Shown: one piece after another, positions 1 to 8,396 of the stretch | Layout of the letters: each line of letters starts with the position of its first letter | Numbering within the stretch: position 1 is the first letter of the stretch | Source: BD2-11 sp965221785 | GTDB lineage: Bacteria; Gemmatimonadota; Gemmatimonadetes; Longimicrobiales; Gaopeijiaceae | Direction: 5' to 3' | Assembly (NCBI GenBank): GCA_965221785.1 | Contig: CBDCSR010000003.1 | Coordinates: 1,736,001 to 1,800,000 of the forward strand | DNA: 64,000 bases | Notes under the pieces: model-generated | Told to the model about the DNA's origin: nothing | Database searches by the model: none | The model's input: the letters and a program-made list of their open reading frames with translations, nothing else | Translations under genes and position numbers: made by a program

Positions 1-1
1 C

Positions 2-358
2 CTCAACTACATTCCCACCATCGGCTCGGTGATCGCTTCGGTGCCCGCGGTACTGCTGGCGCTCATCCAGTTCGGCCTGGGGTCGGCGTTGGGCGTGGGT
101 GTCGTATACCTGGGCATCAACACCGTCTTCGGAAACATCATCGAACCCAACCTGATGGGACGCCGGCTCGGCCTTTCAACCCTCGTCGTCGTCCTCTCCC
201 TCATCTTCTGGGGATGGGTCTGGGGCCCGCTGGGGATGTTCCTGTCTATTCCGCTGACCATGATTCTCAAGATCCTGCTCGAGAACACCCCCGATCTCCG
301 CTGGATGGCGGTACTGCTCGGAAAGGGTGTCGGCGACTCCCTCGCGCGTGAGGAATAA
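2..358 (+). CDS. AI-2E family transporter, C-terminal part (5' end outside window)
   Basis: The reading frame is open from the first bases and ends at TAA 356-358, so only about the last 118 residues are present. They carry the typical AI-2E/UPF0118 permease tail: an LNYIPTIGS stretch, a hydrophobic helix, an IN-x-V-x-GNIIEPNLMG motif, and the final helix with FWGWVWGPLGMFLSIPLT. Family members are multi-helix inner-membrane proteins; some export autoinducer-2 and others work as Na+/H+ antiporters, so the substrate cannot be read from this fragment. The next gene begins at the base after this stop codon, which suggests co-transcription. Confidence 0.9.
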   Translation, partial: LNYIPTIGSVIASVPAVLLALIQFGLGSALGVGVVYLGINTVFGNIIEPNLMGRRLGLSTLVVVLSLIFWGWVWGPLGMFLSIPLTMILKILLENTPDLRWMAVLLGKGVGDSLAREE

Positions 359-871
359 GTGAAAACGACCGAGCAATCCGATTCCGTCTTCGAGCGCCTG
401 CCCGACCAGGCGCGACTGTGGGTTTTCGCGAGCGAGCATCCCCTGTCGGCCCGCGAACGCGCCGCGCTGCTCGCGCGCGTGGACGGCTTTCTGTCCCGCT
501 GGAAGGCTCATGGAGCCCCGCTGGCTGCGGGCCGGGCGTGGCTCTACGACCAGTTCCTGGCGGTTGCGGTGGACGAGAGCGTGACGCCTCCTTCGGGCTG
601 CTCGATCGATGCCCTCGTGCACATGCTGAAGGAACTGGAAGCCGAGATCGGGTCCCGGCTGGTGGACAACACGCCCGTGTACTACCGCTCGCCGCAGGGA
701 GTCGAGCGAGTGAGCCGGGGAGGGTTCAGGAAGCTGGCCGACGCCGGGGAGGTGACGCTGGACACGCCCGTGTTCAACAACACCATCACGCGGCTGGAGG
801 AGTTCAGGCGAGGAAAATGGGAAGGCCCGGCCCGCCACAGCTGGCAGGGCCGAGCCTTCTTCCGGCTCTGA
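359..871 (+). CDS. Conserved hypothetical protein (170 aa, Bacteroidetes-type small family)
   Basis: A GTG start directly abuts the TAA of the permease gene, so the two are probably translationally coupled. The 170-residue protein has no signal peptide or membrane helix. It has motifs I associate with a small conserved family seen mainly in Bacteroidetes: RxWVFASEHPLS near the N-terminus, W-x-AHG-x-PL at about 50, a DESVTPPSGCSIDALV block at about 75-90 and VFNNTITR near 140, ending in SWQGRAFFRL. Members are sometimes mislabelled ABC transporter ATPase, but no Walker motif is visible. The conserved SGCSID segment could be functional (a Cys beside Asp), but no activity is known to me. Confidence 0.75.
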   Translation: MKTTEQSDSVFERLPDQARLWVFASEHPLSARERAALLARVDGFLSRWKAHGAPLAAGRAWLYDQFLAVAVDESVTPPSGCSIDALVHMLKELEAEIGSRLVDNTPVYYRSPQGVERVSRGGFRKLADAGEVTLDTPVFNNTITRLEEFRRGKWEGPARHSWQGRAFFRL

Positions 872-884
872 GCCGCGGCTGAGT

Positions 885-1097
885 TCAGGACTCCAGCCGG
901 ATCACGTTCTCCGCCGCGGGGCCCTTGGGGCCGTCAACGATGTCGAACTCGACGCGCTCGCCCTCGGTCAGGGAGCGGAAGCCGTCTCCCGAGATGGCCG
1001 AGTAGTGGACGAAGCAGTCCTGGTTCCCCCCTTCGGGATCCAGGAACCCGTACCCCTTGGCGTCGTTGAACCATTTCACGGTTCCAGTCGTTCTCAT
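885..1097 (-). CDS. Cold-shock domain protein (CspA family, 70 aa)
   Basis: The start is ATG at 1097, because the protein then begins MRTTGTVKWFNDAKGYGF as in classic 70-residue CspA proteins, and an AGGAGG Shine-Dalgarno lies 10 nt upstream. RNP1 (KGYGFL) and RNP2 (DCFVHY) single-stranded nucleic-acid binding motifs are intact, with the usual GxVKWFN opening. These cytosolic OB-fold proteins bind RNA or ssDNA and act as RNA chaperones. The gene converges with the small conserved gene, leaving 13 nt between stop codons. The 289-nt stretch upstream is a possible long leader, as many csp mRNAs have, but no promoter there was convincing. Confidence 0.95.
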   Translation of the reverse strand: MRTTGTVKWFNDAKGYGFLDPEGGNQDCFVHYSAISGDGFRSLTEGERVEFDIVDGPKGPAAENVIRLES

Positions 1098-1386
1098 GCT
1101 ACTTCTTCCTCCTGATGACGCGGGACCGGCAGAGGGCCAGAGATTGCCGCAAGCGGCGCGATCCCGACGGTGGTGAGACAAATACAACAGGCCTGTGCGG
1201 CGAGTGGCTACGGCGGATGATGCGTACGGCAGATGAATCTGAAGCTGCGGATCTGGGTGCCGGGGCATGGGCCCCCGGTGAAGCAAACGCGCGAACGCTA
1301 CAAGGAGAGCCGCAACTCGTCAAGGGACGTAATCGGTTCCCGGGCGAGGCATCGGACCGGATCGGTTGTTTCCGGCGTCGTCAGCG
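1098..1386. other. Intergenic stretch upstream of the cold-shock gene
   Basis: 289 bases without a supported gene, between the hydrolase stop (1387) and the csp start (1097), both on the minus strand. It would include any csp 5' leader. The only clear signal is the AGGAGG ribosome-binding site next to the csp start. I could not identify a reliable terminator or promoter. Confidence 0.6.
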
Positions 1387-2385
1387 TCATGGGCTGAGAT
1401 GGTGCACCAGGAACCGGACGGCTTCGCCGTCGGCGTGGGTCGACGCGCGCCATGGCATCTTGCCCTGGACGAAGCCGACGTGGCCGCCGGCGGGGGCGAA
1501 CGCCGCCACCAGGTGCGGGTTGGACGCCACCTGCTCGTCGGGGATCGCGTCGGGGCTCGAGATGGGATCGTCGCGGCTCTGGATGAGCAGCACCGGCACC
1601 CGGACGCGCGGGAGGAACGGGCGCGCGTCCGCCCTGGAGTAGTAGTCGGCGGCGTCGGCGAAGCCGTGCAGCGGCGCTGTGAGCACGTCGTCGAATTCGC
1701 GCAGGGTACGGGCATGGAGCGCAGGCCCGGTGTCGATGATTCCGTCCAGCACGGCCTGCTTGGCGCGAATCTTCCGCCGCAGCGAACGCAGGAAGTACCT
1801 GGTGTAGAGGCCGCCCATGAAGCCGCGGCTGATCCGGTCGCAGGAGGCCGCCAGATCGAAGGGAACGCAGATGGTCGCGGCGGCGCCGATCGAGCTTTCC
1901 GCTCCCCTCTCGCCCAGGTACTTGAGGACGACGCTTCCCCCCAGGCTGAAGCCGACCGCGCCGATGGCACGGCCGGGATGGCGCCGCCGGAGGTGCTCGA
2001 CGACGAGGGACAGGTCGCCCGTTTCCCCGGCGTGGTAGAAGCGGGCGGTCCGGTTCACTTCTCCCCCGCAGCCGCGGAAGTTCAGCCCGACGCCCCGCAC
2101 GCCGCAGTCGAACAGGCGGCTCAACACGCCCGCGGCATAGGGACGGCGGACGTAGCCCTCCAGACCGTGAAGCACGAGCACGATGGGGGCGTCCGGGGCC
2201 GGATCGGGGGTGAAGTCCAGGTCCAGGAAGTCGCCGTCCGGGGTGTCCAGCCGGCGACGCTCGAGGGGATGCCAGCCGGGGGGACGGAAGAGAGTCCCGG
2301 CGAGCGTCTGGGCGTGCGGGTTCCTCAGCCACCACGGGGGCCGGAACGCCCGCGGGCGGAAGGGGGCCGCGGGTGCGGGCGTCAA
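1387..2385 (-). CDS. YheT-type alpha/beta-fold hydrolase (COG0429)
   Basis: About 332 residues. The N-terminal FRPPWWLRNPHAQTL motif marks the YheT/EMB8 hydrolase family (cytosolic esterases or acyl hydrolases of poorly known substrate). The nucleophile elbow is GFSLGG (Ser), with a late Asp in SRDDP and a late His in GGHVGF completing the triad; LHGLEG gives the oxyanion loop. No ATG or GTG lies between the upstream gene's end and the family N-terminus, so a TTG at 2385-2383 is the best start. It overlaps the metalloprotease TGA by two bases with a GGGGAG directly before it, so translation is probably coupled. The frame stays open far upstream, so the start remains somewhat uncertain. Confidence 0.88.
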   Translation of the reverse strand: MTPAPAAPFRPRAFRPPWWLRNPHAQTLAGTLFRPPGWHPLERRRLDTPDGDFLDLDFTPDPAPDAPIVLVLHGLEGYVRRPYAAGVLSRLFDCGVRGVGLNFRGCGGEVNRTARFYHAGETGDLSLVVEHLRRRHPGRAIGAVGFSLGGSVVLKYLGERGAESSIGAAATICVPFDLAASCDRISRGFMGGLYTRYFLRSLRRKIRAKQAVLDGIIDTGPALHARTLREFDDVLTAPLHGFADAADYYSRADARPFLPRVRVPVLLIQSRDDPISSPDAIPDEQVASNPHLVAAFAPAGGHVGFVQGKMPWRASTHADGEAVRFLVHHLSP

Positions 2386-4826
2386 CTCCCCGGCGCCGGA
2401 TCCAGCATCGCCTCGATGCGCACCAGCACGTCCTCGTAGTGCAGCCGGGTCGCCCGGTCGCGGGTGCGTCCGGCGCCCGCACGCACCTCCCCGGCCAGCG
2501 TCGCAAGCTGGCCGCGCACCGCGGGCACGATGTCGGTGGCGAGGGCGTCTTCGTCCTCCATCAGCTCCGCGAAGCGCTCCAGATGGACGCGCTGCAGGTT
2601 GCGCCTGTAGGTATCCGTGGCTTCGCCGCCCGCCGTCTCGCGCCACAGCGCGCCGCGCAGGTCGTCGAGCATCTCGTTCAGCCCGTAGGCCGCAGCGCCG
2701 CCGAACGCCTCCTGCTCGATCAGGCGCTTCATGCGGTTCACGTCCAGCAGGCGGTTGAGGGCGGAGGCCTGCCAGCCCCCCAGCAGGTCGGGCGCCCCGG
2801 ACCCCTGCACGCGGTCGAGGATGTCGGGATCGATCAGCCACGACGGCGTCCGGAAGACCTGCTCGTCCAGATAGGCCATGGCCCGTTCCTGGGTCTCCCG
2901 CTCCACGCGCTGGTACGGATAGCCGTCCTGGTCCTGGCTCTTCCGGTTCCAGCGCACCCCGCCGACGTTCGTCAGCACGTGTCCCGAGTAGCGGTTCCAC
3001 TGCGCCCCGATCTGCTGGTGCAGCTCGCGCAGCTGCGCGTATCCCTCGCCTTCCTCGTAGGTCCAGTCGCGCAGCGAGCCGGCGATGCGCTTGAGGTTGG
3101 CGATGCCCAGCTCCGAAGCGCGCATGGCGTCGTCGCCGATGGCTTCGCTGAGCGACTCGGGGTCGGCCTGGCTGGGATCGCCGAAGCGATACACGGGGTC
3201 ATCGCCCGTGTCCAGGATCCACTGGTGCAGCGTCGGCCTTTCTTCCTCCGGCGCACCTGCTTCCGGAATGGGCCGGTAGCCCCAGCGGACCGAGTAGATG
3301 TCGTACGGGCCCACGCGGGGCAGCACGCAGGCGTCGTCTCCGGGCTGCGCCACGTAGTTGAAGCGGGCGTAGTCCATGATCGAGGCCGCCGTCCCCATCG
3401 AACAGGTGAAGTTGGTGCGCAGCGAGTCGACCGGATACGCGGCCGACGACTTCATGTTGTGGGGAAGCCCGATGGTGTGCCCCACTTCGTGCGCGGAGAC
3501 GAAGCGGATCAGCTCGCCCATTACCTCGTCGTCGAACTTCACCCCGCGCGCGTTCTCCTCGCGGGCCGCGGTCTGCACCAGGTACCAGTTGCGCAGAAGG
3601 TTCATCACGTTGTGATACCACTGGATGTCGCTCTCCAGGATCTCCCCGGTCCGCGGATCGTGGACGTGAGGTCCTGATGCGTTCTGGACCGATGAGGCCA
3701 GGTAGCGGATCACCGAATAGCGCGCATCCTCGGGGCTCCAGTCGGGATCCTCCTCCGGTGAAGGGGGCTCCCGTCCCTCGATGGCGTTGCTGAATCCCGC
3801 CGCCTCGAACGCCACCTGCCAGTCGTTCACCCCCTGGATGATGTACGGGCGCCACTTGTCCGGCGTCGCCGGATCCACGTAGTAGACGATTGGCTTCACC
3901 GGGTCGACCAGCTCTCCGCGCGCCCACGCCTCCGGGTCGGAGGGCTCGAGGCGCCAGCGGGTGATGAAGCGTTCCTGCTCGGCGCGCTGTTCGTCCAGCC
4001 CGTAGTTGGTGCGGGTTACGGAGAAGAAACCGACCCGCTCGTCCCACAGGCGCGGCTGCATGGGCTCGTCGGGGAGGAGCAGCATGGAGTGGTTCATCTC
4101 GAGCGAGAGGGTGTTCGACTCGGCGTCGGACGGAGCCTCGGTGGCCTGGTAGGTGACCACCCGGCGCACCTCCACGTTGCGTGGGAAGCTGCGTACCGAC
4201 TCGATGAAGGTGCGATCCCCGTCGAGGCTGCGAACCTCGTACTGCTCCCGCCGGGCGGGACGGATTCCGAAGAGCGGAACGTCCGTCTCGAACAGGTCGT
4301 TCACCTCGATGACGACCGCCGACGAGTCCTCGGACATGGTCTCGATGTCGAAGACGTGAATGACCGGCTCGAAGTTCGAGTTCAGCACCGACGGATAGAT
4401 GGTGCTCTCCGGGTCGGCATAGTTCTCGTGGCTCACCTGGCGCAGCAGCACCTGGTCGCCCCGCCGCTGCCAGCGCACCACTGCGGTTCCCTCCTTGGCG
4501 CCGCCCCAGCCCACGTTCTCCGCGGTGCGGGAGATTCGTGACACCACCAGCATCTCGCGGCCGAACTGTTCGACGGGGATCTCGTAGAAGAAGTCCGTGT
4601 CGACCTGGTGGACGGCGAACAAGCCGTCGTCGCTGACGGCGTCGCCGGTGATCACCTCGGAGTAGGACGGCATGGCGTCATCGTCCCGATCCGATCCCGC
4701 GGGCGGGGGGGTGGGGCCGGGATCCACCCGCCCGGCACTGCAGGCGGCCAGGGCCGGCAGCCCGAAGACAAGAGGCACCAGGCGAAGATGGGGAACCAGA
4801 CGACGCGAGAGGTCAGAGCATGGCAT
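2382..4826 (-). CDS. Secreted zinc-dependent metalloprotease, lipoprotein (DUF5117/EcxA-like zinc-binding type)
   Basis: About 814 residues. The signal peptide ends in an LAAC lipobox with Cys29, so the protein is probably anchored to a membrane and faces the periplasm or outside. The zinc site is HEVGHTIGLPH (His446, Glu447, His450, third His six residues later), an extended HExxHxxGxxH metzincin-type motif, followed by a conserved MDYARFNYV Met-turn-like segment. The long N-terminal region (residues 60-300) is beta-rich and matches the DUF5117-like part of the family. The second ATG is chosen because GGAG lies 6 nt before it; the one nine codons upstream has no ribosome-binding site. It is followed by the overlapping hydrolase gene and is divergent from the TetR gene. 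Confidence 0.9.
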   Translation of the reverse strand: MPCSDLSRRLVPHLRLVPLVFGLPALAACSAGRVDPGPTPPPAGSDRDDDAMPSYSEVITGDAVSDDGLFAVHQVDTDFFYEIPVEQFGREMLVVSRISRTAENVGWGGAKEGTAVVRWQRRGDQVLLRQVSHENYADPESTIYPSVLNSNFEPVIHVFDIETMSEDSSAVVIEVNDLFETDVPLFGIRPARREQYEVRSLDGDRTFIESVRSFPRNVEVRRVVTYQATEAPSDAESNTLSLEMNHSMLLLPDEPMQPRLWDERVGFFSVTRTNYGLDEQRAEQERFITRWRLEPSDPEAWARGELVDPVKPIVYYVDPATPDKWRPYIIQGVNDWQVAFEAAGFSNAIEGREPPSPEEDPDWSPEDARYSVIRYLASSVQNASGPHVHDPRTGEILESDIQWYHNVMNLLRNWYLVQTAAREENARGVKFDDEVMGELIRFVSAHEVGHTIGLPHNMKSSAAYPVDSLRTNFTCSMGTAASIMDYARFNYVAQPGDDACVLPRVGPYDIYSVRWGYRPIPEAGAPEEERPTLHQWILDTGDDPVYRFGDPSQADPESLSEAIGDDAMRASELGIANLKRIAGSLRDWTYEEGEGYAQLRELHQQIGAQWNRYSGHVLTNVGGVRWNRKSQDQDGYPYQRVERETQERAMAYLDEQVFRTPSWLIDPDILDRVQGSGAPDLLGGWQASALNRLLDVNRMKRLIEQEAFGGAAAYGLNEMLDDLRGALWRETAGGEATDTYRRNLQRVHLERFAELMEDEDALATDIVPAVRGQLATLAGEVRAGAGRTRDRATRLHYEDVLVRIEAMLDPAPGS

Positions 4827-4943
4827 GGGAGTCTCCGGCAGCAAAAACGGCATGATGCGGGTCTGTAAATCTGGTGGGGCTCGTCGACTTCGATGAGACC
4901 GTCCGGAAGGTAGAAAACCGGGACGACCGGTGCCACGAGGCCG

Positions 4944-4979
4944 TTGAACTCGCCGGGCGATTTGTTTACAGTGTTCACA
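4944..4979 (+). promoter_or_regulatory. Probable leaderless promoter and TetR operator
   Basis: TTGAAC (4944-4949), a 17-nt spacer and TACAGT (4967-4972) form a reasonable sigma-70-like promoter whose start point would fall at about 4979, the A of the TetR ATG. No Shine-Dalgarno precedes that ATG, which fits a leaderless message. Positions 4963-4979 hold two TGTnnACA boxes separated by one base (TGTTTACA, G, TGTTCACA), which together form an imperfect 17-bp palindrome covering the -10 box. TetR-family repressors often bind such sites, so autoregulation of the efflux operon is a natural inference. Confidence 0.55.
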
Positions 4980-5662
4980 TGGCGATTCAGCGATCCGACA
5001 TCAGGAGCCACGCCACCGAGCTCTACCTTTGCGGAGGGCTCAGGGCGCTCTCCATGCGCAACCTGGCGGCCAGGCTGGGCGTGACCGCGCCCGCCCTGTA
5101 TCGCCATTACGCCAGCAAGGACGAGGTGCTGCGCGACATGGTGCGCGAGGCATATCGGCAGTCGGCCACCTATATCCACCGGGCCCTCTCGGCCGCCACG
5201 CCCCTGGACCGGTTCCGGCGCGCCGGGGAGGAGAACCTCGATTTCGCCCTGACGCATCCGCGCTGGTACGAGATGATGTATCTCTCCCCGGAGCGCTTCG
5301 GCTGGTCGGACTACCCGCCCGAAGTGGCTGCCCATGCACAAGCTACGCACCAGTTCTGGATGGATCGGGTGCGCGAGTGCGTGGATGCCGGGTATCTGAG
5401 GGCCGAAGGCGATATCCGCGACGTGGGGATGACCATGTGGGCCCATTCCCACGGCCTGATCACGATCTACATGCGAGGACTCCTGGAGCTGAGCGAGGCC
5501 CGGTTCCGGGATGTCTATCGCGCGTCGGCCAGGCGGATGCTGCTGGGTCTGGGCACCCGAAAGCTGGTGCGGGAGGTGGGGGCGGGTGAGCGGGATGGAA
5601 CGGACAGGTCGGGGGAAGCGGACCATTTGCAGAACACCGAATACAGCGAGGCATACGGATGA
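4979..5662 (+). CDS. TetR/AcrR-family transcriptional repressor of the efflux operon
   Basis: 227 residues from the ATG at 4979. An N-terminal helix-turn-helix is seen at residues 20-50: LSMRNLAARLGVTAPALYRHY then SKDEVL, the usual TetR DNA-binding signature. The rest is a helical ligand-binding and dimerisation domain with a hydrophobic C-terminal half. The stop TGA overlaps the ATG of the TolC gene (ATGA), so regulator and efflux system are one operon. A palindromic operator candidate lies directly on the promoter. The inducer is not predictable. The open frame extends upstream to 4874, but that extension has no ribosome-binding site and no family similarity. Confidence 0.92.
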   Translation: MAIQRSDIRSHATELYLCGGLRALSMRNLAARLGVTAPALYRHYASKDEVLRDMVREAYRQSATYIHRALSAATPLDRFRRAGEENLDFALTHPRWYEMMYLSPERFGWSDYPPEVAAHAQATHQFWMDRVRECVDAGYLRAEGDIRDVGMTMWAHSHGLITIYMRGLLELSEARFRDVYRASARRMLLGLGTRKLVREVGAGERDGTDRSGEADHLQNTEYSEAYG

Positions 5663-7197
5663 TGAACGATGGAGGACGGGTGTGGACGGGAGTTGCGCGG
5701 AGATGGCGGGTCATGGGGGTGTACGTGAACGCTGTTCTCTGCATGGCCGTGGCCGTTGAAGCCGCTTTGCCGGCCCTTCTCGGTGCCCAGGAGCCGGTTT
5801 CGGGCGCTGCACCGCCGGGCGAGGTGCTTACACTCCCGGACGCGGTCTCCATGGCGCTCCGTCGCAACCGCGACGTTCGCGATGCGCGCTTTGCTCTGGA
5901 TCTGGCGCAGGAGCAGGTGTCGGAAGCGTGGGGCAGCGTCCTGCCGACCATCAGCATGAACGCGGACTACACACGCAACGTCTCTCCCGCCGTGTCATTC
6001 CTTCCGGCCTTCATCTTCAATCCCGATGCGGGTCCCGACGAGCTCATCCAGGTGCAGTTCGGCGCGGACAACAGCTGGAACACGAGCGTAAGCCTGGAAC
6101 AACCCCTCTTTGATGCGCGCGTATTCGTGGGCCTGGGGGCGGCCCAGCGCCTGGCGTCGATCCAGGAGGAGTTCGTGCGCGGGCGCAGCCAGAACCTGGT
6201 CACGCGGGTGCGGCTGGCCTACTACGATCTGCTGCTCGCGCAGGAGCAGGAGCGACTCACGCGCAATTCCGTCACCCGTGTGCGCCAGTCCCTGAAGGAG
6301 ACCAGCGCGATGAACCGGGCCGGGCTGGCGTCGGACTACGACCAGCTACGCATCGAAGTGGAACTGGCCAATCTGGAGCCGAACCTGCGCCGCGCCGAAA
6401 ACGCCGCGACGCAGTTCCGCCGGGTGCTCGCGGTGGAACTCGCGCTGGAAAACCAGGAGAACCTGCAGGTGGCCGGGTCGCTGGCCTCGATGGACCTGGA
6501 TGATCCCGCGGGCAACACGCCGGCCAACCGTGCGATCCTGGCGTTCGCCAGTTCGGCGCCGCTCGAGGGCGCCGCCGAGCAGCGGGTCCAGCAGGCATGG
6601 GAGCGGCGGTCCGATCTGCGCCAACTGGAGATGACCGAGCGTCTGCGCCACTCCGAGATGCGCCTGGAGCAGATGCAGTACCTGCCCACGATCTCCTTCT
6701 TCGGCAACTACGTGCTCCAGGCCCAGCAGAACGGAGCCCCGGACTTCTTCGGCGATCCGATGTCGCGGGCATCGGCGCAGGCGGTCGGCATCTCGGTGAG
6801 CGTCCCGATCTTCGAGGGCTTTCGCAAGGACGCCCGCGTGGACCAGCGCCGCGCGGCGTGGCGGCAGGCCGAGACCCAGTTCCGGTTCGCGCGTGACCAG
6901 GCGGCGAGCCAGGTCAAGTCACTGATCGAACTGGCCGATGAGGCGCGGGCGCGGGCGCGGGGACAGAGGCTCGCGGTCGGACAGGCGCAGCGCGGCTTCG
7001 AGATCGCCTCCGCTCAGTACCGCGAAGGCTTGAGTGGCCAGCTCGAGCTTACGGACGCCGAGGTGGCGCTCAGACAGAGCGAGTTCAACTACGCGCAGGC
7101 CGTGTACGACTATCTGGTGGCCTGGGCGCAGCTCGATGAAGCGGTCGGCGCCGTGCCGATGGTGGATTCGGAATTCAGGCAGGCTGACGGGCAGTAG
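5659..7197 (+). CDS. TolC-family outer-membrane efflux channel
   Basis: 512 residues. An N-terminal signal region (about residues 1-45, ending near LLGAQ) is followed by LTLPDAVSMALRRNRDV, the typical opening of an outer-membrane efflux protein repeat, then two OEP repeats with long amphipathic helices (about 60-280 and 290-490). The second repeat carries YREGLSGQLELTDAEVALRQSEFNYAQAVYDYLVAWAQL-type sequence, the conserved end of TolC proteins. It would form the trimeric channel through the outer membrane and periplasm for the adaptor and RND pump encoded next. It overlaps the TetR stop by 4 nt and sits 29 nt before the adaptor gene. Confidence 0.95.
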   Translation: MMNDGGRVWTGVARRWRVMGVYVNAVLCMAVAVEAALPALLGAQEPVSGAAPPGEVLTLPDAVSMALRRNRDVRDARFALDLAQEQVSEAWGSVLPTISMNADYTRNVSPAVSFLPAFIFNPDAGPDELIQVQFGADNSWNTSVSLEQPLFDARVFVGLGAAQRLASIQEEFVRGRSQNLVTRVRLAYYDLLLAQEQERLTRNSVTRVRQSLKETSAMNRAGLASDYDQLRIEVELANLEPNLRRAENAATQFRRVLAVELALENQENLQVAGSLASMDLDDPAGNTPANRAILAFASSAPLEGAAEQRVQQAWERRSDLRQLEMTERLRHSEMRLEQMQYLPTISFFGNYVLQAQQNGAPDFFGDPMSRASAQAVGISVSVPIFEGFRKDARVDQRRAAWRQAETQFRFARDQAASQVKSLIELADEARARARGQRLAVGQAQRGFEIASAQYREGLSGQLELTDAEVALRQSEFNYAQAVYDYLVAWAQLDEAVGAVPMVDSEFRQADGQ

Positions 7198-7226
7198 ACA
7201 ACACGAAGTTCTTCAAGGAAACAACG

Positions 7227-8303
7227 ATGAATCGAGCAGTACGGGGGATGACAAGGGGAGTGGCGCTGGGGTTCGCGGGTATCGTGGCGGCCTGTAGCAG
7301 CAGCGCGGAAGCGGGCGACACGGTGCCGCCCATCATCGAGACCGCCACCCGCGTGATCAACGTGGAGGTGGAGCCGATCGCGCCCACCGGCTTCACCGAA
7401 CTGATCCGGCTGACCGGCACCGTGCGCGCGAACCGCGACGTAGTCGTGTCGGCCACCGAGGCCGGGCTGGTGTCGGCGATCCTGGTGGACCAGGGGAATC
7501 CGGTCCGGTCCGGTCAGGCGGTGGCCCGGCTGGATGATACGCAGTTGCGCGCGCAGGTGGACGAGGCGCGCGCCCGCGCGGACCTGGCCCAGGAGACCTG
7601 GGAGCGGTACAGGCGGCTCTTTGAGGAGGATCAGGTCGGCTCCGAGCTGCAGTACCTGGAGGCCCGCTACGCGGCCGAGCAGTCGGCGGCGAGTCTGACC
7701 GCGCTTTCGGCCCGGCTGGACGCCACCGTCATCCGGGCACCGTTCGAGGGCGTGCTCGACTCCCGGGACATCGAACTCGGCAGCATGATCATGCCTGGGA
7801 CGCCGGTGGCGCGCGTGGTCGACCTCGACCCGGTGCGCATCCGCGGCGGCGTCCCCGAGCGGTTCGCGCTCGACGTGCGGCCCGGCTCCCGGGCCACCGT
7901 GACCTTCCAGGTGCTGGAGGGCGAGGCCTTCGAGGGCGACATCACCTATGTCGGGGCCGCGGTCGATCCGGAGGACCGCACGTTTCCGGTCGAGCTGACC
8001 CTGGCCAACCCGGGCGGGCTCATCAAGCCGGAGATGGTGGCCAACATCGAGATCGTGCGCGAGACCCGCGCGGACGTGGTGGTGGTCCCCCGCGAAGTGC
8101 TGCTGAGGGTGGAGGACGGGTACGTCGCGTACGTGGTGGAAGGCGCAGGTGACGATGGAGTGGCGCGGCTGCGCGATGTCCAACTGGGACCCGCCCAGCG
8201 CAACCTCGTCGTCATAGAGCAGGGCCTTCAGGCCGGAGATCGGCTTGTCGTCATCGGCCAGCAGCTCATCGCCGACGGCGACCGGGTGCGGGTGGTCAAC
8301 TGA
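7227..8303 (+). CDS. RND efflux periplasmic adaptor (membrane fusion protein), lipoprotein
   Basis: 358 residues. The signal peptide ends in VAAC, a lipobox, so it is probably lipid-anchored. The order is typical of HlyD/AcrA adaptors: a lipoyl half (VVVSATEAGLVSAILVDQGNPVRSGQAVARLDD), a coiled-coil hairpin at about 110-160 (AEQSAASL region), the second lipoyl half (ATVIRAPFEGVLDSRDIELGS-like), a beta-barrel and a membrane-proximal domain ending QLIADGDRVRVV. It links the inner-membrane pump to the TolC channel. AAGGA lies upstream of the ATG. The short coiled coil suggests a compact adaptor. Confidence 0.95.
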   Translation: MNRAVRGMTRGVALGFAGIVAACSSSAEAGDTVPPIIETATRVINVEVEPIAPTGFTELIRLTGTVRANRDVVVSATEAGLVSAILVDQGNPVRSGQAVARLDDTQLRAQVDEARARADLAQETWERYRRLFEEDQVGSELQYLEARYAAEQSAASLTALSARLDATVIRAPFEGVLDSRDIELGSMIMPGTPVARVVDLDPVRIRGGVPERFALDVRPGSRATVTFQVLEGEAFEGDITYVGAAVDPEDRTFPVELTLANPGGLIKPEMVANIEIVRETRADVVVVPREVLLRVEDGYVAYVVEGAGDDGVARLRDVQLGPAQRNLVVIEQGLQAGDRLVVIGQQLIADGDRVRVVN

Positions 8304-8396
8304 GGAGCGGAATGGGTGGCTCCGGCGCCAACGTGAACGGCCGGCCGCCGCGGGCATGCCCGCACAACCAACTGATTGCACATCAGAGAGACCGAT

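Noticed and set aside
2386..3000. Long N-terminal extension of the YheT-type hydrolase
   Set aside because: It lies antiparallel in frame only within the metalloprotease coding region and lacks any conserved sequence.
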